Assembly (NCBI RefSeq): GCF_020514095.1
Contig: NZ_VTKY01000004.1
Span: 62,001 to 126,000 of the forward strand
Length of the DNA stretch: 64,000 nucleotides
Reading direction: 5' to 3'
Origin: Synechococcus sp. MU1643
Lineage (GTDB): Bacteria; Cyanobacteriota; Cyanobacteriia; PCC-6307; Cyanobiaceae
The notes under the pieces are model-generated. The model saw nothing but the letters and a program-made list of their open reading frames with translations, was not told the DNA's origin and did not search any database. Both the position numbers and the translations under genes were made by a program. Of the stretch, positions 27,453-33,968 are shown piece by piece. Numbering within the stretch: position 1 is the first letter of the stretch; each line of letters begins with the position of its first letter.

Positions 27453-27635
27453 TCAGGATGCAACCGCTTGCAGCTCAAGGGAACGGTCGGGTGTTTCAAG
27501 CGCATGGATCTGCCACCTTGCTCGCTCGGAGCAAGTTTCCAAAACCCGATCGAGATCATCCGACGCATGCTTCGGCGACGCGTAGGGACCGATATGACGG
27601 GTGCCAAGACCATCCTTAATGGTCAGCAAATACAT
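27453..27635 (-). CDS. 60-residue hypothetical protein
   Basis: A small soluble protein starting MYLLTIKDGLGTRHIGPYAS and continuing PKHASDDLDRVLETC and ARWQIHALETPD. The alternating strand-helix-strand pattern resembles a compact alpha/beta domain and does not look random. It is convergent with the small membrane gene next to pepA (17 bases between stops). I recognise it only as the kind of short conserved hypothetical seen in marine picocyanobacteria. Confidence 0.6.
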   Translation of the reverse strand: MYLLTIKDGLGTRHIGPYASPKHASDDLDRVLETCSERARWQIHALETPDRSLELQAVAS

Positions 27636-27818
27636 ACAACCCTCCTCTCACCCCTTGATCCTAAGCGTGGCTTAAATTTTGGTCGATGGCTGGAAACCCG
27701 TCTGTTCACTGAGAACTTGCTGAATCACTCAGGTTGCCGCGCTTAATCTTTTCAACAGGTTGAGTGTTAATTTCTTAAGGAATTCGACCGGATTTGATCA
27801 AATAACGGCCGGATCGAC

Positions 27819-27851
27819 CCCCTGGAGCGAGACCTCGTATCGCTCCAGGGG
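27819..27851 (-). terminator. Perfect 12-bp stem-loop, candidate terminator
   Basis: CCCCTGGAGCGA (27819-27830) and TCGCTCCAGGGG (27840-27851) form a perfect 12-bp stem with a 9-base loop. It begins eight bases after the stop codon of the small minus-strand frame at 27860-28009. There is no clean T run, so it may instead be a processing or protective stem-loop. Confidence 0.5.
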
Positions 27852-27859
27852 TATCGAGC

Positions 27860-28009
27860 TCAATTGACGTTAGTCACAGCCGCTGGAGCAGCTGACCTGC
27901 CTGACATCTCGCGCAGAGAACCCGCTGCGCAGAGGGTCGAGAGCGCGATCGCGACAAGAGCGGCGCTGTTGATTAACTTGAGCGTGAGAGGCAGATGGGT
28001 GTTGACCAT
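27860..28009 (-). CDS. 49-residue hydrophobic small protein
   Basis: The ATG at 28007-28009 opens a frame of 49 codons: MVNTHLPLTLKLINSAALVA followed by IALSTLCAAGSLREMSG. It has a single export or membrane segment (about residues 8-30), a Cys in LCAAGS that looks like a lipobox-style cleavage site, and a short polar tail. Support comes from its placement: a perfect 12-bp stem-loop directly follows the stop and a perfect 22-bp palindrome lies 29 bases upstream of the start. A lipoprotein is possible but is inference. Confidence 0.5.
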   Translation of the reverse strand: MVNTHLPLTLKLINSAALVAIALSTLCAAGSLREMSGRSAAPAAVTNVN

Positions 28010-28037
28010 CTCGCGGACATTTGGCATGGAGAAAGTT

Positions 28038-28059
28038 CACTATGAACATGTTCATAGTG
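28038..28059. promoter_or_regulatory. Perfect 22-bp palindrome, candidate operator
   Basis: CACTATGAACA immediately followed by TGTTCATAGTG is a perfect palindrome without a spacer. It lies 29 bases upstream of the start of the 49-residue gene on the minus strand. The inner TGAACA/TGTTCA half-sites resemble those reported for ArsR/SmtB-type metal sensors, but no such regulator is in the window, so the binding protein is a guess. Confidence 0.55.
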
Positions 28060-28220
28060 CGACCCTTGTCAACGCGACGGAAGCGTCCGCAGAGGACGAC
28101 TCCTTTTTCTTGGGTCCCTCACACCAGAACCGTTTTGTCGTGGTGGCGACGACCAGCCATGGAAGCCAAGGCCCTCACTCGGGGGCTTCTTTCGGTGAAG
28201 GGGCAACGCGTCGAACGCAG

Positions 28221-28246
28221 GGGTGCCTAGGGAACACCCTTTTTTT
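28221..28246 (+). terminator. Candidate rho-independent terminator
   Basis: GGGTG (28221-28225) pairs with CACCC (28235-28239) around a nine-base loop and is followed by seven T. On the plus strand it would end a transcript crossing this patch, but no convincing plus-strand gene precedes it. A second, bulged stem (GAAGCC 28162-28167 with GGCTTC 28184-28189) lies just upstream. Confidence 0.5.
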
Positions 28247-28251
28247 GGACA

Positions 28252-28404
28252 TCAGGCCACAAGGACAAGGGCGATATTGAGAATCGCCAGCCCCACTAAG
28301 AACACCGCCGCCAACAACGCGGCTTCCGGGAAGAACTTGGCAATCACGAATCCCACCCCAAGAAACACCGAGGAGATCACGATGGCGACGAGGTCCGTTC
28401 CCAC
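28252..28404 (-). CDS. 50-residue two-span membrane protein
   Basis: From the GTG at 28402-28404 the frame encodes MGTDLVAIVISSVFLGVGFV, then IAKFFPEAALLAAVFLVGLA and a hydrophobic end. It has two membrane spans (about residues 3-20 and 27-48) split by a KFFPE turn. An in-frame ATT at 28417-28419 (giving IQSPPVGTD) is an alternative start, with a purine-rich GAGAG stretch just upstream. The regular helical-hairpin pattern is unlikely by chance. The function is unknown. Confidence 0.55.
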   Translation of the reverse strand: MGTDLVAIVISSVFLGVGFVIAKFFPEAALLAAVFLVGLAILNIALVLVA

Positions 28405-28844
28405 TGGAGGGCTTTGAATCTATCTCTCACACAATGACGAAATCCCGCTTGGATCGTGGTCAGCCATCCAGCAAGCGGCCCCCGCCAATGGCAGGGGCAA
28501 GGCCTGAAAGAAGCCTCGGCCTTCTTGGTGTAAGAGACGCTTCGATAGGTAAGGGTGGGGTGCACGTCGCGCGCGACCACCTCCCGGCAGGTGTTGTTGT
28601 GCTCGCGTCGGTAGGTCAGCTCAACGCTGGCCTTGGGTGCTGATGCCGCCGCTGCGTAGGCACCACCTCGATAAAGAAGTGCCGTCCTTGGAAGTTCCTC
28701 GAAGAAATCCAAGTCCCCGTTCCGTGGCTTGGAGCGTCTGCGCCCCCCCTCGAAAAAAAAAGGGGGGGGGGGGGACGTTCTATAGCAATGCTGAACCGCC
28801 TTTACGGGACAACCTTCACCCACGCGTTGTCGACGCGGGCACAC
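28377..28844 (-). pseudogene. DUF4278-like ORF, probably degraded
   Basis: The middle of this 155-codon frame has the DUF4278 pattern of repeated tyrosine-arginine strands: TALLYRGGAY, then VELTYRREHN and PTLTYRSVSYTKK. The N-terminal third is translated from a homopolymer tract (C13T9 on this strand) and is unlikely to be genuine. There is no ATG near the domain; an ACG (28683-28685) stands where a start would be expected. After the domain the frame reads through a bulged stem-loop (AGAAGGCC-GA-GGCTTCT) and then overlaps the start of the next small membrane gene. I conclude that this is a broken or frameshifted copy. Confidence 0.55.
28743..28774. repeat. C7 ... A9G13 homopolymer tract
   Basis: C7 (28743-28749), TCG, A9 (28753-28761) and G13 (28762-28774) follow each other. 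Seven C and seven of the G can pair into a hairpin with an A-rich loop. On the minus strand a TATAGA sequence precedes the C13 run, like a -10 element. Runs of this length are rare in such genomes and are prone to slippage and to sequencing error. Confidence 0.85.
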
Positions 28845-28856
28845 ACCGCCCCTTAA

Positions 28857-29120
28857 TCAGCACTCCTCACGGACGAGCGCACTGGCCGGCCATCCATCCA
28901 TCGACCAGATCACGTCAGAAATAGCATCGGCATTGATCCACGTGATGACACCCGTATCCACATCAGCCACCTGAAAGAGAGACGGAAGCCTGGGGTGACG
29001 CGCGCTCCCCTCACAGAAGATCACCTGCCCCATCCACCAATCCCCTTGGTCGAGCTGGTCTCCACCAACGATCACAAAGTGCCCTGGGCGGACATGGAGG
29101 AATGGAGCTTCCGCCTTCAC
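28857..29120 (-). CDS. DUF3104 family protein
   Basis: An 87-residue protein starting at GTG. It follows the pattern of DUF3104, a family found mainly in marine picocyanobacteria: FLHVRPGHFVIVGGDQLDQG (residues 7-26), DWWMGQVIFCEGSARHP, then FQVADVDTGVITWINADAIS and the end WSMDGWP. It is probably a small SH3-like barrel; the function is unknown. An in-frame stop lies five codons upstream of the GTG, which supports that start. The next 256 bases (29121-29376) hold nothing I can assign. Confidence 0.85.
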   Translation of the reverse strand: MKAEAPFLHVRPGHFVIVGGDQLDQGDWWMGQVIFCEGSARHPRLPSLFQVADVDTGVITWINADAISDVIWSMDGWPASALVREEC

Positions 29121-29376
29121 CGCGGGCTGCTGTGATCAACCGACATACGCCGACCATGAACTAGCACTTCTGTACTCATAGCCATGGCGGTCCAGGCTTG
29201 GCAACCCGTGGATCGCACTGGCTTTTGGGTGCGGGTGTGTTGCCAGACACTGACGTAAGCACTTTTGCTCCCTGGACGTGGATCCATGGGCGTCTAGGTT
29301 TCGGCGGTCCTCAGATCTGCAGGCCCCCTTTGGATGGCACCAGGCCATGAGGCTGCCGCTGTCGAGAACGCCACCT

Positions 29377-29529
29377 ATGACTGACCGCACTCTCAGCATT
29401 TCAGATGCACTGCGGGAAGCGCAGCTGCAGCGCCTGGAAGCCTCTTTGGCTTGCAAGACAGCATCCAAGCCTCAGGCCACAACACAGCCAGCAAAAGACA
29501 AGAACAAGGACGCCAAAGAAAGCGACTGA
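29377..29529 (+). CDS. 50-residue hypothetical protein
   Basis: From the ATG at 29377 the frame gives MTDRTLSISDALREAQLQRL, then a Lys/Ala/Thr/Gln-rich basic tail ending KDKNKDAKESD. It has an amphipathic helix and a disordered charged tail but no named family. The frame is open further upstream, but that part does not look like protein. Short proteins of this style are common in the variable regions of marine Synechococcus. Confidence 0.5.
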   Translation: MTDRTLSISDALREAQLQRLEASLACKTASKPQATTQPAKDKNKDAKESD

Positions 29530-29613
29530 TCGCAACAGTTCCCAGGCATTCCTTGATCACATCGACATATTGAGGGGCATCCGGCACTTACCGGTTTGCT
29601 CAAGTGCTGTGCC

Positions 29614-29682
29614 GTGGAGTCACTGCTCTCGATCCTGTTGGGTGTCGCCCTCGCATGGGCGATCACGCGAATGATCATCTAG
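29614..29682 (+). CDS. Possible 22-residue membrane peptide
   Basis: A GTG-started frame encodes MESLLSILLGVALAWAITRM plus two Ile: a single hydrophobic span with an acidic start and a basic end. Without homologues in view this is a low-confidence call. Its composition is typical of a membrane micropeptide, and the stop codon is followed by 63 bases before the next small gene on the same strand. Confidence 0.3.
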   Translation: MESLLSILLGVALAWAITRMII

Positions 29683-29745
29683 CTGAGCGACCGTTCGCGC
29701 ATCCGGGGGCGCTCTGCAGAGGATTGAGGCTGAAATCCTCGAGGC

Positions 29746-30039
29746 ATGGATCGATCCAATGCAGCACAGAAACTCAACCGCATTGAGCGTGAACTCGATG
29801 CGAACGCCCCGTCCGGAGGGAAACCACCTGTGAAACGAGGTGGTGGACAGAATGGAACGTCAGGCAACACATAGCTGGATGCCTTGCTGGTCACAGTGCT
29901 GTTGCTGTTCGTTGTCTCAGCAGTACTGGTATTCGCAGACCGGCTTAGCTCGACTCAACGCATGCAACTGACAGCTGGTTCCATCGGAGGAGCTGTTGGC
30001 CTGTTGCTCGGCTATTGCGTAGGAGGGCTGAGGCCTTAA
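29746..30039 (+). pseudogene. Small membrane protein gene interrupted by an in-frame TAG
   Basis: From the ATG at 29746 the frame reads MDRSNAAQKLNRIERELDAN and on to a TAG at 29872-29874. Directly after the stop the same frame continues LDALLVTVLLLFVVSAVLVF, ADRLSSTQRMQLTAGS and a second hydrophobic hairpin ending GYCVGGLRP with TAA at 30037. Together the two halves make a sensible 97-residue protein: a polar coiled N-terminus and two membrane spans. A single change of TGG (Trp) to TAG would explain the break. Alternatively the second half starts on its own at the TTG at 29884. Confidence 0.6.
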
Positions 30040-30057
30040 GGCAACAGGAACTGAACT

Positions 30058-30681
30058 CTAATTCCCCCAGGCGTTACCGGAACGAGCGTTGTCGCCCCAG
30101 ACACTGTCGAGCCTGCGGTCACGACCGCAGCTGAACCGATAAAAGTTGTATTTCACGGCGTTGTTCTCCGCGTAGTTCTGGTGGTAGCTCTCGGCTGGCC
30201 AGAAGCGAGCCGACGGCTTGAGACCCACCTTCAAAGCAGACCGTGGTTGTCCGAGCTCGATGGCCGCCGCCTCCGCACTTGCCTCAGCGGCCTGAGCCTG
30301 AGCGTCATCATCAGTAAAAATAACCGGCCGATAGGAATCGCCGCGGTCACAGAACTGACCGCCGCCATCCAGTGGATCCACATTGCGCCAGTAGCTGCGC
30401 AGCAGCTCCGCGTAGCTGATCTGATCCGGATTAAAACGCACCTGCACCGCTTCCTGGTGACCGGTGGTTTCACTACTCACCTGCCGGTACGTGGGGCGCT
30501 CCAGCTGCCCGCCGCTGTAGCCGCTCACGGCATCACGCACCCCCGGCAGATCCTCCAGGTCGTGCTCCAGACACCAGAAACAGCCACCGGCAAAGACCGC
30601 CGTCTGCAACTCAGCCATGGCCTGTTGAGGCCAGCTGAGCAGCATCAGGCAGGTGAACAACAGCAGCAGTGTTCGTTTCAT
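30058..30681 (-). CDS. msrA: Exported peptide methionine sulfoxide reductase A
   Basis: Reduces methionine-S-sulfoxide in proteins. The 207-residue protein begins with a clear signal peptide ([20 protein letters not shown], cleaved after AMA near residue 23), then the catalytic motif GGCFWCLE with Cys34 and Cys37, followed by RYPE-region equivalents and the conserved YHQNYAENN near residue 166. The signal peptide places the enzyme in the periplasm or thylakoid lumen, unlike the usual cytoplasmic form. It overlaps the lpxB stop by four bases, so it is translated at the end of the lipid A operon. Confidence 0.93.
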   Translation of the reverse strand: MKRTLLLLFTCLMLLSWPQQAMAELQTAVFAGGCFWCLEHDLEDLPGVRDAVSGYSGGQLERPTYRQVSSETTGHQEAVQVRFNPDQISYAELLRSYWRNVDPLDGGGQFCDRGDSYRPVIFTDDDAQAQAAEASAEAAAIELGQPRSALKVGLKPSARFWPAESYHQNYAENNAVKYNFYRFSCGRDRRLDSVWGDNARSGNAWGN

Positions 30682-31859
30682 CCGAGCACCTGATCAAAGA
30701 TTGCCTTGGCAGCCCGCTCGGTCACCCCAGGAGCACCCAGCGTGGCACGCAGCCGCTCATACCCTTCCAGCATGGCGTGGCGCTCAGGGGTAGCAGTCAA
30801 CAGAGGAATCGCCATCTCCACCAGGGCTTCGGCAGTGAGTTCGTCCTGCAGCAGCTCCGGCACCAACCGCTGCTTGAGCAACAGATTCACCGGGGAGATG
30901 TGATCAACCTGGAAGCGCAGCACGTGGCGGGCAACCCAGGCCGTCAGTCGGCTCACGCGGTACCCCACCACCTGAGGAACCCCCTGCAGGGCCAGTTCCA
31001 GATTCACCGTGCCGGATTTGCCCAAGGCGAGATCCGCCGCAGCACAGAGGGTGGTCTTCAGCACATCGGCTTCAGCGGCGGGAATCACCCGGCCATGGCG
31101 CACGCCGGCCTTCTCCAGCGCTACAGCCAGGTGCGCTTCGAACTGAGCAAGCCCAGCGGGCAGAAGCACCTGAAGATCAGGGTGGCTTTGCTGCAACAGG
31201 GCCGCCGCCTGGGCCAACGGTGGCATTAAATAGCGCAACTCCTGGGGCCGCGAGGCCGGCAGCAGCAACAGCACCGGCGCCTTTGGGTCCAGACCCAGTT
31301 GGCGGCGGGCGCTGGCGCGATCGGGCAGGTTCTGGAAGCTGTCCAACAAAGGATGGCCCACCCAGCTCACATCCGCACCGCGGGCGGCATAGAACTCGGC
31401 CTCCGCCGGGAAGATCGCCAGGATCTTGTCGGTGAACCCAAGAAGACTGGTGGTGCTGCCATCGCCAAAGCGCCAGGCCCACTCTTGGGGGGCGATGTAG
31501 TAGATGATCGGCAGCGCGGGCCGCTGTCTCCGCAGCCGTGTGCCCAGACGCACATTGGCCCCGACATAATCAATCAACACAAGCCCATCAAGGGGCCGGT
31601 CCTTCAGCAGCCCATCGACCCGGGCCTGCAGCCACAGCGTGGGAAGAATCAACGGGACGGCCTCCCACAAGCCGATCACCCCCATCGGAGCGGTGTCGGC
31701 GATCAACACCGCTCCCGCCGCCTCCATGCGCGGCCCACCAAGGCCCAGCACCTCAAGCTCAAGCCCCCGTCGGTCCGCCTCAAACCGAAGGGCGCGAATC
31801 AACAGGCTGCCCTGCAGATCACCGGAGACCTCACCGGTGCTGATCAGCAGCCGAACCAT
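30678..31859 (-). CDS. lpxB: Lipid-A-disaccharide synthase
   Basis: GT19-family glycosyltransferase that joins UDP-2,3-diacylglucosamine and lipid X in lipid A synthesis. The 393-residue protein begins [20 protein letters not shown], with the family motif GEVSGD at residues 9-14, then [11 protein letters not shown] near 41, YIAPQEWAW near 122 and the C-terminal [19 protein letters not shown]. It is preceded by lpxA with a one-base overlap (TGATG) and followed by msrA. Confidence 0.95.
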   Translation of the reverse strand: MVRLLISTGEVSGDLQGSLLIRALRFEADRRGLELEVLGLGGPRMEAAGAVLIADTAPMGVIGLWEAVPLILPTLWLQARVDGLLKDRPLDGLVLIDYVGANVRLGTRLRRQRPALPIIYYIAPQEWAWRFGDGSTTSLLGFTDKILAIFPAEAEFYAARGADVSWVGHPLLDSFQNLPDRASARRQLGLDPKAPVLLLLPASRPQELRYLMPPLAQAAALLQQSHPDLQVLLPAGLAQFEAHLAVALEKAGVRHGRVIPAAEADVLKTTLCAAADLALGKSGTVNLELALQGVPQVVGYRVSRLTAWVARHVLRFQVDHISPVNLLLKQRLVPELLQDELTAEALVEMAIPLLTATPERHAMLEGYERLRATLGAPGVTERAAKAIFDQVLG

Positions 31860-32683
31860 CAGCGCCCCTGCACCGGCATCGGCCCGCGTCGGCCCTGACT
31901 GGTGGAGGCTTCAAGGAACCGGCAAAAGTGTTCAGCCGCCGGCAGCAACGGCTGGCTGCGGGCCCGCTGAAGCGCGTCGGCAATCACCAGTTCAGAGCGA
32001 TACATCAGGGTCCAGACCTCCTGAAGTTGCTTGAGTTCAGCGCCTTCGTGATTGACAGACAGGCCACTGCGCCGCAGCCCTACACGGTTCAGACCCCGCA
32101 CCCGGCCAGGATGGCCTTCCACCAGGCAGTAGGGGGGAACATCTCGGTCGACGCGGGTCATGCCGCCCACCATCGCCATCCCGCCGATGTGAACGAACTG
32201 GTGAATTCCCAGACAACCACCAATCACGGCACGATCTTCGATCACAACGTGGCCCGCCACCTGAATGGCATTGGACATGACGATGTTGTCGCCCAAATCG
32301 GAGTTGTGGCCCAGGTGGCAGTAGGCCATAAGCAGGTTGCCATTGCCGATGCGGGTCACCTCACCCTCTTCGGTGGCACGGTTGATCGTCACACATTCCC
32401 GCAGCGTGTTTCCATCACCAATTAACACCTCGGTATTGGCACCTCGGTACTTGAGATCCTGCGGCGCAAGACCTAGGCAAGCACCAGAGAACACCTTGTT
32501 GTCGCGACCAAGAGTCAGCCGTCCGTCCAAAACGGCATGGGGACCAATCCAAGTGTTCTCTCCGATCACCACCTCGGGGCCAACCACCGCACCAGGGCCG
32601 ATCACCACGCCGGCAGCTAGCTCGGCCTTTGGGTCCACCACCGCCATGGGGTGGATCTGCTGTGACGCCTTTTGCTGCGACAT
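31859..32683 (-). CDS. lpxA: UDP-N-acetylglucosamine acyltransferase
   Basis: First acylation step of lipid A synthesis. The 274-residue left-handed beta-helix protein shows the hexapeptide repeats (for example [20 protein letters not shown] near residues 26-45), and the catalytic His sits in [16 protein letters not shown] near residue 123. The C-terminal helical part follows. It is linked to fabZ upstream with five bases between them. Confidence 0.95.
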   Translation of the reverse strand: MSQQKASQQIHPMAVVDPKAELAAGVVIGPGAVVGPEVVIGENTWIGPHAVLDGRLTLGRDNKVFSGACLGLAPQDLKYRGANTEVLIGDGNTLRECVTINRATEEGEVTRIGNGNLLMAYCHLGHNSDLGDNIVMSNAIQVAGHVVIEDRAVIGGCLGIHQFVHIGGMAMVGGMTRVDRDVPPYCLVEGHPGRVRGLNRVGLRRSGLSVNHEGAELKQLQEVWTLMYRSELVIADALQRARSQPLLPAAEHFCRFLEASTSQGRRGPMPVQGR

Positions 32684-32688
32684 CCCGC

Positions 32689-33144
32689 TCAGCCCACCAG
32701 GGAGAACATCAAGTCCCCGGAACAGACCAAATCACCGTCCACTGTGGCCTCGGCCTTGACCTTGCCGAAGCGTTTGCGCTTGAGGCTGAGCAGTTCACAG
32801 CTGATCACCAGTTGATCTCCAGGAACCACAGGGCGCCGGAAGCGTACCCCGTCAATACCGGCAAAAACGAACAGTCCCTTCGGCAGATCGGGCATCTGGG
32901 TAACGATCAGACCACCCACCTGTGCCATCGCCTCGACAATCAGCACCCCTGGCATCAGTGGACGCTCTGGGAAATGCCCCTGGAACTGGGGCTCGTTCAT
33001 GGTCACGTTCTTAATTGCCGTGGCCGAAACTCCGGGCTCATGGGCGATGACCCGATCCACCAAAGCGAAGGGGTAACGGTGCGGGAGCAAGCCGGCGATC
33101 TGTTCGCTGGTGAGCACGACATCTGGGGTGGTGGATTCAGTCAC
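32689..33144 (-). CDS. fabZ: 3-hydroxyacyl-ACP dehydratase FabZ
   Basis: Dehydrates 3-hydroxyacyl-ACP in fatty acid elongation. The 151-residue hot-dog-fold protein has the catalytic His in [14 protein letters not shown] (near residue 22) and the catalytic Glu in [11 protein letters not shown] (near residue 72). It starts at a GTG that overlaps the lpxC stop by four bases. It sits, as in many Gram-negative bacteria, between lpxC and lpxA, where the same 3-hydroxyacyl-ACP pool is shared. Confidence 0.95.
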   Translation of the reverse strand: MTESTTPDVVLTSEQIAGLLPHRYPFALVDRVIAHEPGVSATAIKNVTMNEPQFQGHFPERPLMPGVLIVEAMAQVGGLIVTQMPDLPKGLFVFAGIDGVRFRRPVVPGDQLVISCELLSLKRKRFGKVKAEATVDGDLVCSGDLMFSLVG

Positions 33145-33968
33145 AAAGCGGCTGCGAGATCGGTGTGAAGACCATGGGATCCCTTGTACACAAGAATTTG
33201 TGCCTGGGGAAAACCGACGAGGGCCAGGTCGCCGATTAGATCCAAGAGCTTATGGCGCACCGGTTCGTCCTCGAACCGCAGCGGTGGATTCATCCACTGA
33301 TCACCGTCACAGACCAGGGCATTGTCCAAGGCTCCGCCCTGGATTAAACCGGCAGCACGCAGCTGCTCCACTTGCTCCCGGAAACCAAAGGTGCGTGCCG
33401 GAGCGATCTCATCGACGAAGCGTTGGGGCGTGAGCTCCAAGGCGAACTGCTGACGGCCGATGGCCGCCTGCGAAAAATCGATGATGCCCACAACACCAAA
33501 GCGATCCGACGGGGTGGCGGTGATCACACTGTTGCCGCGGGTGCGCAGCAGGGGTTTTTCCAACCGCGGTGGAGCCGGCCTCGGTGTCGCTGCAGGAGCC
33601 AAACCAGCTGCGGAGATGGCCTCTACCCAGCACAGGGCTGAACCATCCAGCAAAGGAACTTCATGGCCGCTGAGACCGATCTCCACATGGCTGAGCCCAC
33701 AACCAGCCAGGGCCGCCAGCAGATGTTCGACAGTGGCCACCGTGCTGGAGCCCAGATCCAAGGTTGTGCACAACGGGCTGTCGCGCACCTGATCCGGCCG
33801 TAGCTGGATCGGCTGCTCCATCCCTGGCAAATGCATGTGAAACCCCGGCTGATCCGTCGGCCGAAGCTCCACCGTGGACTCAGCTCCGCTATGGAGGCCG
33901 ACTCCAGAGCGTGATGTCACCGACCCCAATGTCCAGGCAGCAGAGTAGTCCTGAGGCCAGCTGGTCAC
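33141..33968 (-). CDS. lpxC: UDP-3-O-acyl-N-acetylglucosamine deacetylase
   Basis: Zinc-dependent committed step of lipid A synthesis. The protein has 275 residues from the GTG at 33966-33968 ([20 protein letters not shown]). That start overlaps the bamA stop (TAGTG) and fits better than the longer open frame upstream. Zinc-site residues are visible: [10 protein letters not shown] (His) near residue 84 and [15 protein letters not shown] (His and Asp) near residue 246. The near C-terminal GSHGLHTDL holds the catalytic His equivalent. Confidence 0.94.
   Translation of the reverse strand: MTSWPQDYSAAWTLGSVTSRSGVGLHSGAESTVELRPTDQPGFHMHLPGMEQPIQLRPDQVRDSPLCTTLDLGSSTVATVEHLLAALAGCGLSHVEIGLSGHEVPLLDGSALCWVEAISAAGLAPAATPRPAPPRLEKPLLRTRGNSVITATPSDRFGVVGIIDFSQAAIGRQQFALELTPQRFVDEIAPARTFGFREQVEQLRAAGLIQGGALDNALVCDGDQWMNPPLRFEDEPVRHKLLDLIGDLALVGFPQAQILVYKGSHGLHTDLAAAL

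Noticed and set aside
27864-28280. 138-codon plus-strand frame across the palindrome
   Set aside because: It crosses the palindrome and a terminator-like stem and lacks protein-like pattern; the minus-strand small frames fit better.
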